In this document: piece by piece, positions 18,290-26,708 of the stretch
How positions within the stretch are numbered: position 1 is the stretch's first letter
How the letters are laid out: every line of letters begins with the position of its first letter
Assembly: GCF_024498135.1 (NCBI RefSeq)
Contig: NZ_JANHOH010000001.1
Location: 1,612,001 to 1,676,000, forward strand
DNA length: 64,000 nucleotides
Source: Mucilaginibacter aquariorum
GTDB taxonomy: Bacteria; Bacteroidota; Bacteroidia; Sphingobacteriales; Sphingobacteriaceae
Reading direction: 5' to 3'
Notes under the pieces: model-generated
What the model was told of the DNA's origin: nothing
Seen by the model: the letters and a program-made list of their open reading frames with translations, nothing else
Database searches by the model: none
Made by a program: the position numbers and the translations under genes

Positions 18290-18739
18290 TCATTTTATTA
18301 AAATTATAACACTTAATCGTGTTGTGTACTTCGGGCTTAAATTACCTTGTTTCATTCTCCAGTCCGCGCTAGCAGAACGTACAGTATCACCACCGTTTAA
18401 GCGGTTTAACCTATCAACTTTCTTAATAATTTCTATTTCTTTTTGTCGGGTATCAACTTGAAATAAAATTTGAGTACCATCGCTATTATGCCTTAAATCA
18501 GTCAACATTACTCCAACACGTTTATATAGATAACCCTTCTTATATATAGATAACCCTTCTATAAATTGCTTTCAAGCCTCCAATAGCCCGTTTATCAGAT
18601 AAGGTGTGTAGTCTGTTGGTACATCACGAACAATGGTTATCTCGGGAAAGTATGGTGCATCTGTTTTGGAAAAATTATTGGTACCAAGCCATACTCTGAT
18701 TCCTCCGGCCACAAAGTTTTGCCTTCTTAGTATTTCCGC
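18290..18739 (-). pseudogene. umuC: 3' fragment of a UmuC-type Y-family DNA polymerase
   Basis: The reverse strand encodes, from 18739, AEILRRQNFVAGGIRVWLGT, then PYFPEITIVRDVPTDYTPYL, and then a stop after LLEA. In another frame it continues GYLYKRVGVMLTDLRHNSDG, then GGDTVRSASADWRMKQGNLS and PKYTTRLSVI. This is the C-terminal little-finger and DUF4113-like tail of UmuC, the error-prone polymerase V subunit often carried by mobile elements. The polymerase core is absent. A 20-bp tandem duplication at 18521-18560 (not a multiple of 3) accounts for the frame change. The 5' end of the fragment is fused to the stop codon of the KAP NTPase gene. Confidence 0.82.
18521..18560. repeat. 20-bp tandem duplication inside the umuC remnant
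   Basis: TTTATATAGATAACCCTTCT is followed directly by a copy with one difference (TATATATAGATAACCCTTCT). The duplication shifts the umuC frame. Confidence 0.85.
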
Positions 18740-20913
18740 TATATTTCTACCGCTTTGTCAATGTTTAATTCTTTTAAATTACACCAATGGATTGTCTGCA
18801 TTAATAAGTTCTCTATACTTAAATTTTTACTGGTGCGACTATTTGACCAAACGGGTGTAACTATAGGAATCTTTTTTGATTTCAAGTATTTTTTCAAAAT
18901 CCTTTTAACAAGTTTTTTATCAATGATTGAGGTTAAATAAACAAAATCCTCCTTTTTCATATCCGATAAATACCCTTCGGGATTCGTGCTACTGGTAATA
19001 TATGGAGTGAAGGCAACAATCAATGAAACTACATTAGAATCGTCGGTAGTTAGTGCATTTTTTATGTAAATCGCCAACTCTTTTGAATCAAACTTTTTCC
19101 ATGCTTCCAATACTTTTTGAACAGACATTGGAAATTTTTCAAATAAAGGCATATCACCCGCATCATTTAAAGCTCTGGCAAGTAGTGCCCGGCTTAATAA
19201 ATCGTGTTGTTCAGGAGTTATTATTTCATCTTTCTCTGGCATAGGTTTGAACCAATAGTGAATATCATAAGCAAAGTCAAAACTTTGCGCATATTTCACC
19301 AAATCCAATATAAATGATGTTTGAGCCCCTTTATCAGTGATTTGTTCTGTAATCAATTTTAGAAACGCGACAGCTTGTCTTTGAGGATTTAAAAAAACAA
19401 ACCAATGAAATTTAGTATTCTCTATAAATTCATTGGAGATATTACAGATTGATAAACCAATTCTTGTTAATTTCTCAAGAGATAAATCATCAATAATAAA
19501 ACGCATTTTTTTTATCAGGGTTTCATTTGAAGTATTATCAATGAAATACTTCAATTTCTCTGATACTAACTGAAAATCTTCTGATTCAACATTTGAAAGA
19601 AAATCATCAAATTCAATATCAGAAATTTCACCTTTTATTACAGAATAGCTGAAATAGCGCTTGAAATAAAACGGTGAGCATATTCTTTTTTCCTTGAACC
19701 ATTGAATACCATGACCAGAAGTGTTGACGTTATGAAAAGCTTCTCTCAATTGTGGAAACACTGCTTGGAGTAAATTTTTAGCAGCTTCTTTTTGAACAAG
19801 GGATAAGTTTTTAGCTAACTCTTCTAATGCTTCTTTAAATGCAGCTTTTTTATTTTCATCATTCTTACGATTGTCTTTATCACTGGAAAAAGAACCTATG
19901 AAATAATCGGGGTTACTTTTGATAAATGTATAAAATGCAGGATAAAAAATCTTAATTGATTCAATCAGTAAAAGGTCAATTATGTTAGCTTCACCCTTTA
20001 ATAAGGGAATCGAAAATGAAATTGTATTAGCATACCTAACCGCAAGCCGGGGCGTATCCAACATGGGCAAAATATTGGTAACAAACTCACTCCCAAAACG
20101 GCTTATTTCCTTATCACTGATTTCAACATCACTCTTATTCAATATATCTTCAATCAATTTGAAAATAAAACTTTTAAGCGCATCTGGCTGAGCAAGTGGA
20201 ATAGTTAAGGGAACCTGTACAATTTTCTCTAAAAAATTTTGTCCGGCTAAATCATTGCCATCACCGAATCTGGAGCTGATTGCAATGGAAACCATTTTCT
20301 CATCGAAAGATAATACATAGGTAACATTTGAAAAATCAGCATTTAATTTTACTAATCTCAATATGGAGTGAAGTTCATCTTTATCTAATCTATCAATGTC
20401 GTCAATAAACACAACTACTTTTATATCGGCTTTAACTAACGCATCTTCAATTCTTTTCTTCAACGTTTCAACATCAGCACCACCTAATAAATCAGCGACC
20501 GCTTTAGCTTTATCACCAACATTTCCTACGAAAGGAGCAGAAAAATTTAAAACACTACTATATTTTTTAATTAGCTTACCAAGCTCTTCAGATTTTGTAT
20601 TGAGCTTTGTATCTATGGAGTTAGCTAAGTACTGAAAGAATTGTATTAACAGAGAGTTTTCATCGCTAAATCTCCAAGGGTTAAACTTAAGGGTTACAAC
20701 CTGCTCATGTTTTAGCAACTCTTTTTCAACAAAGTTAATTACTGATGTTTTACCTTCACCCCATGCCCCGTAAATACCAATTACAATACAATCCTTATTT
20801 TCTCTTGAAATTATGGTATCTGCAATCCTTTTTGAAAAAGCATACCGTTGAAATTGGTCATCTTCTTCATTAACAATCGGTTTATCGGAGGAAAAATTGC
20901 TGCTTTTGGCCAT
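18739..20913 (-). CDS. KAP-family P-loop NTPase
   Basis: A 724-residue protein. An N-terminal KAP NTPase domain has Walker A GAWGEGKTS at 49-57, a conserved TLKFNPWRFSDE block at ~74-85, and Walker B VVVFIDDIDRLD at 166-177 with sensor-like VTYVLSFDEKMV after it. The usual transmembrane insert of animal KAPs is not evident; the segment FSAPFVGNVGDKAKAVADLLGG is only weakly hydrophobic. The long C-terminal half is helical and unrecognised. Bacterial KAP NTPases are common in defence islands and probably act as ATP-dependent switches, but the activity here is unknown. It is the last gene of a co-directional run, 7 bp after the 101-aa gene. Its stop codon overlaps the umuC remnant. Confidence 0.85.
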   Translation of the reverse strand: MAKSSNFSSDKPIVNEEDDQFQRYAFSKRIADTIISRENKDCIVIGIYGAWGEGKTSVINFVEKELLKHEQVVTLKFNPWRFSDENSLLIQFFQYLANSIDTKLNTKSEELGKLIKKYSSVLNFSAPFVGNVGDKAKAVADLLGGADVETLKKRIEDALVKADIKVVVFIDDIDRLDKDELHSILRLVKLNADFSNVTYVLSFDEKMVSIAISSRFGDGNDLAGQNFLEKIVQVPLTIPLAQPDALKSFIFKLIEDILNKSDVEISDKEISRFGSEFVTNILPMLDTPRLAVRYANTISFSIPLLKGEANIIDLLLIESIKIFYPAFYTFIKSNPDYFIGSFSSDKDNRKNDENKKAAFKEALEELAKNLSLVQKEAAKNLLQAVFPQLREAFHNVNTSGHGIQWFKEKRICSPFYFKRYFSYSVIKGEISDIEFDDFLSNVESEDFQLVSEKLKYFIDNTSNETLIKKMRFIIDDLSLEKLTRIGLSICNISNEFIENTKFHWFVFLNPQRQAVAFLKLITEQITDKGAQTSFILDLVKYAQSFDFAYDIHYWFKPMPEKDEIITPEQHDLLSRALLARALNDAGDMPLFEKFPMSVQKVLEAWKKFDSKELAIYIKNALTTDDSNVVSLIVAFTPYITSSTNPEGYLSDMKKEDFVYLTSIIDKKLVKRILKKYLKSKKIPIVTPVWSNSRTSKNLSIENLLMQTIHWCNLKELNIDKAVEI

Positions 20914-20920
20914 GGGTTAA

Positions 20921-21226
20921 TTATTCATTATGCTCATTCAAAAGCTTTGTAAGCTTTTCAATCATTGGTTTGAAATCCACCCCTAATTCATTATTAGGTG
21001 CTATTTTATTTAATACACGAAAATTTTCAAGTGTGTTCTCTAACTGGATTACAAGAAATTCTTCGCTCTGCTTATCATTAAGTTGACCACTATCGACAAA
21101 GCTTTGCAGCTTTTCATTTTGCTTCTCTCTCAAATCATATCGAAATAATTGGTTTGCCGGGTTATCTGTTATTAATGCGTTGAAATTATTTTTTATTGCT
21201 AAAAGTTGTTCTTCTTTAAGTGCCAT
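20921..21226 (-). CDS. small helical protein of unknown function
   Basis: A 101-residue acidic, all-helical protein (EEQLLAIKNNFNALI ... LNDKQSEEFLVIQLENTLENF) with no recognised motif, signal peptide or membrane segment. It is 13 bp after the 265-aa gene and 7 bp before the KAP NTPase gene on the same strand, so it is almost certainly part of their operon. Small helical proteins in such positions are often adaptors or regulators of the neighbouring NTPase, which is an inference. Confidence 0.7.
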   Translation of the reverse strand: MALKEEQLLAIKNNFNALITDNPANQLFRYDLREKQNEKLQSFVDSGQLNDKQSEEFLVIQLENTLENFRVLNKIAPNNELGVDFKPMIEKLTKLLNEHNE

Positions 21227-21239
21227 TTTATAAGTGTTA

Positions 21240-22037
21240 TTATGAATGTTTTGATAAATTTTTTAACAAATTTTGGAAATCTGCGTCGTCTTCCACCTTG
21301 AAATCTGACCAATGTTTTAAGCAATATTCAATCATAAAACTAATCACATTTATGGCTTGACCAACTTGTCTTAAAATTTCCGGCTTGTTTTCCGGGTCAT
21401 ATTGCCGATGAATCAAGGGTAAACTCAAAACCCCTAAATGCTCATATTTTGAAAAGAAATAATATAAATCGTAACCTTTAATAACCAAGGCTTCAGAAAT
21501 GTTATCCGCATGATTCTTTATTAAGTATTCGGCTATATCGCCTATAGTAACTCTAAATGGCTTAAATTTAAAGTTACCATCTCTATCAAAAAATTCCGAG
21601 TAATCTTTTTTGATTTTTTTAGTTTCCTCGTTTATTTTTTCTTCTGAATAGCCCCATATCTTTCTCCCGTATTTACCCAAATTCATTAACCCGTACTTGA
21701 GATGGTCGGTATATAAAGTCATGATATTTTTAAGAATATCCTCATTAGATTTTGTGTCTTTATTGATAACATATAAAGTTGTTAAGGAATCTGAAATAAG
21801 CGTTCTCAAAATTAAAAATAGACTATCCAAGTGCCTTTCTGTTTGATTAAAATTATATACAAACAATTGACAGCTATCTAAACCACTATTAAGCTTGTAA
21901 AGTACCGTGTATAAAAACCTCTTATGTTCAGTTTTAATATCATTTTTAGCCAAAATAAGGTCAATATAGTTAAGGTTTACATAGTTTGTAAATGCTATTA
22001 AATCTTTATATAAATACTTTTGCGGTTCATTTTCCAT
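21240..22037 (-). CDS. alpha-helical protein of unknown function, DUF5677/HEPN-like flavour
   Basis: A 265-residue protein, predicted all-helical. The segment LFLILRTLISDSLTTLYVIN and the later YYFFSKYEHLGVLSLPL recall DUF5677-like and HEPN-like helical bundles, which have an early Arg-containing helix and a late S.Y.H motif. The match is too weak for a firm name. The ATG shares one base with the stop of the upstream DUF262 gene (TAATG), indicating translational coupling and a functional link with that protein. No signal peptide or membrane segment. Confidence 0.7.
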   Translation of the reverse strand: MENEPQKYLYKDLIAFTNYVNLNYIDLILAKNDIKTEHKRFLYTVLYKLNSGLDSCQLFVYNFNQTERHLDSLFLILRTLISDSLTTLYVINKDTKSNEDILKNIMTLYTDHLKYGLMNLGKYGRKIWGYSEEKINEETKKIKKDYSEFFDRDGNFKFKPFRVTIGDIAEYLIKNHADNISEALVIKGYDLYYFFSKYEHLGVLSLPLIHRQYDPENKPEILRQVGQAINVISFMIEYCLKHWSDFKVEDDADFQNLLKNLSKHS

Positions 22038-23770
22038 TATATACCAAAACCCAGGTTTATTTGATTTAGAACACTTAGTTGATTTTTCTTTACATCATTG
22101 AGGTTCCAAGTGGGAAACTGATTAAATACTCTTATAGAATTACTAAAAAGCTCAATGTTGTGCTTAAAATATTTTTCCTTTTTATCAGTATAATCCTTAT
22201 TGCTTTGAGACGAATTTTTCCTTCTGGATATTAGAACAAGGTTACCTAATTTATTAGTCCACTCAATTCTTTCATCATCAGTAAAATCAACCTTCCACTG
22301 ACTGCTGTCAACTGGTGTTTGTGGCAAGATGTGTTCTATGCTTATCGTTTCCGGCATCTCCAGCTTGGTAGTATGACCGTGGTATAATAGGTCTAATTTT
22401 AGCAGAACATATCGTGCAGCCCTTTTACCATAAACATTGCCTGAAAATACTGTTTTAAGCTCTGCTGATTCAATTTTCAAAGCCGGGTTAATAATAACTT
22501 CTCCAGTCGTTGTAGAATCATCTATAGCCTGGATAATGGCGTTTACATTTTCAATACGAATGGTAGGTGTGTAACCAAGTAACCAATCGTGAGCAAACTT
22601 ATTATCTAAAGCTTTGATGAATCCAATCAAGTTTTCTGACTTATACTTATCGTAGTATCTGAGTAAAGGAGCAATCCAAAAATCTGCTTCAAATCCTTTC
22701 TCCATTAAATGAAGATAGTTATGAACCTCGAAGCTACTGGTAAGATTATAATTATCATTATCAAACAACTGTTCATAATGCTTTTTATACCTATCAATAA
22801 ACTTGAACGTATCTTCGCCCTTATTTAAGAGAGCAGGCATTTTAGTATAGGTTTTGGTGTTTCTATCGTAAACTTTAGGGTTGTAAATATTGTCTTCAAA
22901 TTCTTTTAGTAGACTTACTGTAGCTTTTTGTTTAACAAGAATCGTTCGGAGATAGGAAAGAAAAGCATCAAAATCTTCACCAAAATAAGTTTCTGTTTCT
23001 TCCCATTTCTTAGCCAAGTCCATCCTAACTGTTGCGTTAGTGATTTGACCAAGGTTTTCTGCTTTAAGAATATCGCTGTTTCTTAATTTAACACCACGGT
23101 TATTCATGATTGTAAACATTCTGAATGCATCTTCAAGCTGTTCAGCAGAAACATAAATCATCAATACATTGGAGCGTAAATATTTATAAAACGCATTTAC
23201 ATCATTCTCAATAAAGTATTCATGAATCTTAACAATTGCGTTAGCCATATTTCTTATGGAGGTATCTTCATAAGAATTATTTGCTTTCTCTAACAATTCT
23301 GTTTTTTTCTTGGTGCCACCTTCATCCTTAACAAATTCGTTTATGAAATCCTTTACTTGACTTCTAATATCAAAAACGATTCTAATTCTCTCCGGGATAT
23401 TATCATCATCATTTGCTATTTGGAAAATAGCTTCACGAGAGGACTGTAATCTTGCTGTACTGGTTGGTGGTGTTAAATCTCTAATTACTGCTGTAATTAA
23501 AAATAGTGTAGTTAGCCTTTGCTGACCATCTAATAAATCATATTCGGTATACTTAGTTCCACCTTCAATCTTTTCTTTTTTCTGAAGAACCATTGAACCA
23601 AGGAAATAATCAGAATCAGGATTAGACGTGCAGGCCTGCATAATGTCATCTAATAGTTCACTTATTTGGTCATTCTGCCAAACATAAGGCCGTTGGTATT
23701 CAGGGATGCGGAACCATTTAGTAAATACTTCTCTAACAAGTAATTTTTCACTCTCTATTTTTTGTGTCAT
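22037..23770 (-). CDS. DUF262/DUF1524 protein (GmrSD-like nuclease)
   Basis: A 577-residue protein. The N-terminal DUF262 (ParB-like) domain shows RIPEYQRPYVW at ~21-31, YFLGSMVL at ~55-62 and DGQQRLTT at 81-88. That motif hydrolyses nucleotide in GmrS/SspE/BrxU-type enzymes. The C-terminal DUF1524 domain has SIEHILPQTP with His480 and KLGNLVLISRRKNSSQSNK with Asn510, a His-Me finger nuclease site. This layout is that of GmrSD type IV restriction and related phage-defence nucleases that cut modified or incoming DNA. Domain order and length (~550-650 aa) fit the family. The 265-aa gene downstream is translationally coupled. Confidence 0.9.
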   Translation of the reverse strand: MTQKIESEKLLVREVFTKWFRIPEYQRPYVWQNDQISELLDDIMQACTSNPDSDYFLGSMVLQKKEKIEGGTKYTEYDLLDGQQRLTTLFLITAVIRDLTPPTSTARLQSSREAIFQIANDDDNIPERIRIVFDIRSQVKDFINEFVKDEGGTKKKTELLEKANNSYEDTSIRNMANAIVKIHEYFIENDVNAFYKYLRSNVLMIYVSAEQLEDAFRMFTIMNNRGVKLRNSDILKAENLGQITNATVRMDLAKKWEETETYFGEDFDAFLSYLRTILVKQKATVSLLKEFEDNIYNPKVYDRNTKTYTKMPALLNKGEDTFKFIDRYKKHYEQLFDNDNYNLTSSFEVHNYLHLMEKGFEADFWIAPLLRYYDKYKSENLIGFIKALDNKFAHDWLLGYTPTIRIENVNAIIQAIDDSTTTGEVIINPALKIESAELKTVFSGNVYGKRAARYVLLKLDLLYHGHTTKLEMPETISIEHILPQTPVDSSQWKVDFTDDERIEWTNKLGNLVLISRRKNSSQSNKDYTDKKEKYFKHNIELFSNSIRVFNQFPTWNLNDVKKNQLSVLNQINLGFGI

Positions 23771-23855
23771 TGGACGTTATGATGATTTTAGGTTATAGTT
23801 TTTTAAGAATCAAAGGATAGCCGGGGTGATAATTCCATTAATTGATGGGTTTTTA

Positions 23856-24602
23856 TTATGGAATGAAGCTTTTTAAATAAGTTATTGTGTTAGCCAATTT
23901 CTGTTGAACCGTATGATGTTCAACAGATTTATTGTATTCTCCAAAATTTCTTGCAATTTGCTTACTAACATTTTGAAAAGCTGCTTCAGGTAAATCGCCT
24001 TTTACTAATCTCAAAGCATATTCTTCTTCTTGGCTTTCTATTGGTTCTTTATAAGGCACCATATATTTTTTGGCTACCTCTTTGAGTATTTCCTCTGGAT
24101 TTAATTCCTTTGAAATTATTTCTTCAATTACGGAGCTATCTATAACCGTTCCTGCCCAATGTTGCCGTTCGGCTTTCAAATAAGCTTCAATTATACCCTT
24201 TCCATAAAAAGAGTTGATATTGTATATACCACCGCCGCCATTTTGTTGCCGAAAATCAACATGAGTTACTTCACCATACACAATAGCTCCTTTAAGCGGA
24301 AAAGTAAATTCTATGCAATGGTAATTAAATGTAAATGCAACTCTTAATATTTCTCTCAATGATTCTTCTGAATCATCATTTGTCCAAAAAACAACTGTGT
24401 CTGAAAAGTTCATACAATTGATGTTAGATTCATCAATATCAGGAATAAAACCTCTACGAGTTTCAATGGTCTTACCTTTACTCAATGCAATCTCGATATC
24501 CCTGAAATTATTATTCATTATCTGGTGTTGAAATTCCAAATCGTTTTTTTCAATAAAGTCTTTAAAACCGAGATAGTCAAAATAGGCAATGAATCTTTTC
24601 AT
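23856..24602 (-). CDS. divergent class III nucleotidyl cyclase-like protein
   Basis: A 248-residue protein when started at the ATG at 24602; an in-frame ATG at 24632 would add ten residues. The fold pattern is that of a cyclase homology domain. The first strand is IAYFDYLGFKDFI with Asp9, and a hairpin NFSDTVVFWT carries Asp68, the two metal-binding Asp positions. PLKGAIVYGE and FYGKGIIEAYLKAE follow, corresponding to the later strands and helix. The Asn/Arg transition-state pair of typical cyclases is not obvious, so activity is uncertain. Class III cyclases include PycC of Pycsar phage defence. The gene is placed between a PD-(D/E)XK protein and the DUF262 gene, in a run with a TIR-like protein, which makes a signalling role worth testing. 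Confidence 0.6.
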   Translation of the reverse strand: MKRFIAYFDYLGFKDFIEKNDLEFQHQIMNNNFRDIEIALSKGKTIETRRGFIPDIDESNINCMNFSDTVVFWTNDDSEESLREILRVAFTFNYHCIEFTFPLKGAIVYGEVTHVDFRQQNGGGGIYNINSFYGKGIIEAYLKAERQHWAGTVIDSSVIEEIISKELNPEEILKEVAKKYMVPYKEPIESQEEEYALRLVKGDLPEAAFQNVSKQIARNFGEYNKSVEHHTVQQKLANTITYLKSFIP

Positions 24603-24658
24603 AGGGCTGTGATTTAGCTGAACTCTTGACAATCAACAATTCATGTAATAGGTATCTT

Positions 24659-25870
24659 TTAAGGTTTTGGAAAATGAAAAAACATAAATTCAATCTGAAT
24701 GGTGTTTTTTAAGTCAGATGGCAATGAAAACTGATAACTTATTGAAGAACTGTAAGTATCTGTAAGAAATCTATTAAAATTGGGGTGCTTTATAATTTCA
24801 GTTCTAAATGTTTCAATAATAGAAGAAAAATCTTTTTGGTTAACAAAAGTCATTACGGCTGTTTTAGAATCCCTATGGGTTAAATACCCCAATAACTGGT
24901 CGACTGCCTCAAACATCATTTTTTGTCCTTTCCAAAACTTACACTCTGCTACAAATAAATTGCTCCCATCTTTGGCATGTTTTAATAGAATATCTGTTTT
25001 ACCTTTTTTATTAAACGCCTCGCCAACACCTGTGGTTGAATCATACCTTGTCTCTAAGAAGAGAAGAAAAATATCTCTTAAATCTTCTTCATGCTTATTT
25101 AAATACAATGAGGGCTTTCGTTCAATCGCTCTTCCAACATTATAAAGCACTTCCTTTATATCCTGATATACTTTGTCCTGTAAGATTGGTACTGTAGCTT
25201 TATCGAGATTTCTTTGTGTTTCTAATACAGGCGTTGGAATCTGTTTTTTTGTAACTGGAGACGGGGTTAAGTACTCATCTGATTTCGGATTAACTTTTAA
25301 CCCGATTTTCTCCATAAAATCAAATTTTTGAGCAACAGTTCTTGTTCTATTATTAATTAATGATGATACGGCACTATCTAACTGATTGTTATATAATGTA
25401 ACTTCTGCATTAATTGTATTGAGGTTAACCGATAGCTTTCCTTTAAATTTTGATACTTCTGCATGGAATTTATTTGCATCTAATTCCTCCAAAACAATCC
25501 AAAAAACTACGGAATTAACATTTATTTGAAATTTGTTGTCAAAATATACTATTGTTGAAGTTGATGGTTTGCAATCAAAAAGCTGCTTGTTACCCGTGAA
25601 TGGAATTTCAACTTTTATTTCATACACCTTTTGCTTATATATATCATCAAAAACGCTCCTTTTCTCAATATAGGTTTCAGTTGGTTTTGATGGAACAGGC
25701 TCTTCCAGATTTAACAGCTCAATAGTAAACTGTTCAATAAAACTTGCAGTAAGTTTTATTGTATCTGATTCCTCTGTTATTTCAAGGGTATTAATTTTCG
25801 ATATTAAATTTTTTCTATGAGTTTCAATAAATTCTGATAAAAAATATTTATTATTAATATGACCTGCCAT
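24659..25870 (-). CDS. PD-(D/E)XK nuclease-domain protein
   Basis: A 403-residue protein. The N-terminal ~190 residues are beta-rich and unrecognised, followed by a Pro/Thr/Lys-rich linker. The C-terminal ~160 residues carry a restriction-endonuclease-like site: Glu in NKHEEDLRD (~261), Asp293 in KGKTDILL, Glu309 and Lys311 in FVAECKFWKG, and Gln325 in AVDQLLGYL. This order is the full PD-(D/E)XK core. The protein probably cuts DNA, perhaps on activation by a partner. It is 32 bp after the TIR-like gene and 26-56 bp before the cyclase-like gene on the same strand, implying one transcript. Confidence 0.8.
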   Translation of the reverse strand: MAGHINNKYFLSEFIETHRKNLISKINTLEITEESDTIKLTASFIEQFTIELLNLEEPVPSKPTETYIEKRSVFDDIYKQKVYEIKVEIPFTGNKQLFDCKPSTSTIVYFDNKFQINVNSVVFWIVLEELDANKFHAEVSKFKGKLSVNLNTINAEVTLYNNQLDSAVSSLINNRTRTVAQKFDFMEKIGLKVNPKSDEYLTPSPVTKKQIPTPVLETQRNLDKATVPILQDKVYQDIKEVLYNVGRAIERKPSLYLNKHEEDLRDIFLLFLETRYDSTTGVGEAFNKKGKTDILLKHAKDGSNLFVAECKFWKGQKMMFEAVDQLLGYLTHRDSKTAVMTFVNQKDFSSIIETFRTEIIKHPNFNRFLTDTYSSSISYQFSLPSDLKNTIQIEFMFFHFPKP

Positions 25871-25902
25871 GATTATAGTGAAAGATTAATAGTTTGGTCT
25901 GA

Positions 25903-26670
25903 TTAAAACCAATTTGTTGAATCTGGTAAAATTGTTTTTATTCTTTTAATTAACTCATCTTTTAAATTAGAATAACCTTCTGTGTTTGGCAAATACTTTA
26001 ATACCCTATGATGCCTTAAGTCAGAGGGTACATCGTCAATAGATTGTGATATTGGAATTACAGTTTTACCTAATGTATGTGCTATCCCAACTTCATAAAA
26101 CACATTTGGGTTTTTATTAGTAAAATCAGCTATTACAATTTTACTTGTAAATATCAGCTCGAATATATCTTGTATAAAAGTAGAGTTAACCCAAATGTCG
26201 TCTGCCTTCTTGCATTCCAAGTTTAGCTCTGTACAAGCAGCCTTAACAGTTTCAAACGTATCATTAAGGCTAAATGGAAGCATAACTGAAACTAACTTTT
26301 GATTTTGAGGCTTATCTGGAACTTGAAAAACATAAGGAGAAAATGAAATTATTTTCTTTGGTACCTCAACATGGCCGGTGGAAACGAACTCGGACACTTC
26401 AGGGCTACCATTTTTCTTTGAGATGAAATCTTTAATATCTTGCAAGTTTTCAGGGGCAGCATCAACTATCTTAGTTAACACTTCGAGCACATTGCCTTTG
26501 TAGTCATCATCTCCCCAACCTAAGCTTCTGAGTAGTCTGCCATGGCCTTCAATTAATTGGTTCTCCCCAACTATGTACCCAAGCTCTATCCAATCACTTT
26601 GGTCGAATATAGCCTCAATTTGGTTTGCTAATTCTAATATTGCGCGAGCTTTCTCTCTGTTTGTTGACAT
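25903..26670 (-). CDS. TIR/deoxyribosyltransferase-like effector with N-terminal helical domain
   Basis: A 255-residue protein. Residues 1-85 form a small helical domain (IEAIFDQSDWIELGYIVGEN ... RLLRSLGWGDDDY) that resembles effector-associated or death-like adaptor domains. Residues ~125-245 are a TIR/nucleoside 2-deoxyribosyltransferase-like Rossmann domain: SVMLPFSLNDTF, KADDIWVNSTFIQDIF, IVIADFTNKNPNVFYE with Glu193, then VGIAHTLGKTVIPISQ. Proteins of this clan often cleave NAD+ or modify nucleosides in abortive-infection systems. The adaptor-like domain suggests activation by a partner. It lies between the 731-aa protein and the PD-(D/E)XK protein, with gaps of 38 and 32 bp. Confidence 0.75.
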   Translation of the reverse strand: MSTNREKARAILELANQIEAIFDQSDWIELGYIVGENQLIEGHGRLLRSLGWGDDDYKGNVLEVLTKIVDAAPENLQDIKDFISKKNGSPEVSEFVSTGHVEVPKKIISFSPYVFQVPDKPQNQKLVSVMLPFSLNDTFETVKAACTELNLECKKADDIWVNSTFIQDIFELIFTSKIVIADFTNKNPNVFYEVGIAHTLGKTVIPISQSIDDVPSDLRHHRVLKYLPNTEGYSNLKDELIKRIKTILPDSTNWF

Positions 26671-26708
26671 TCCGAATAAGGTTTAAGATTAGGTGAATAT
26701 ATTAAATC

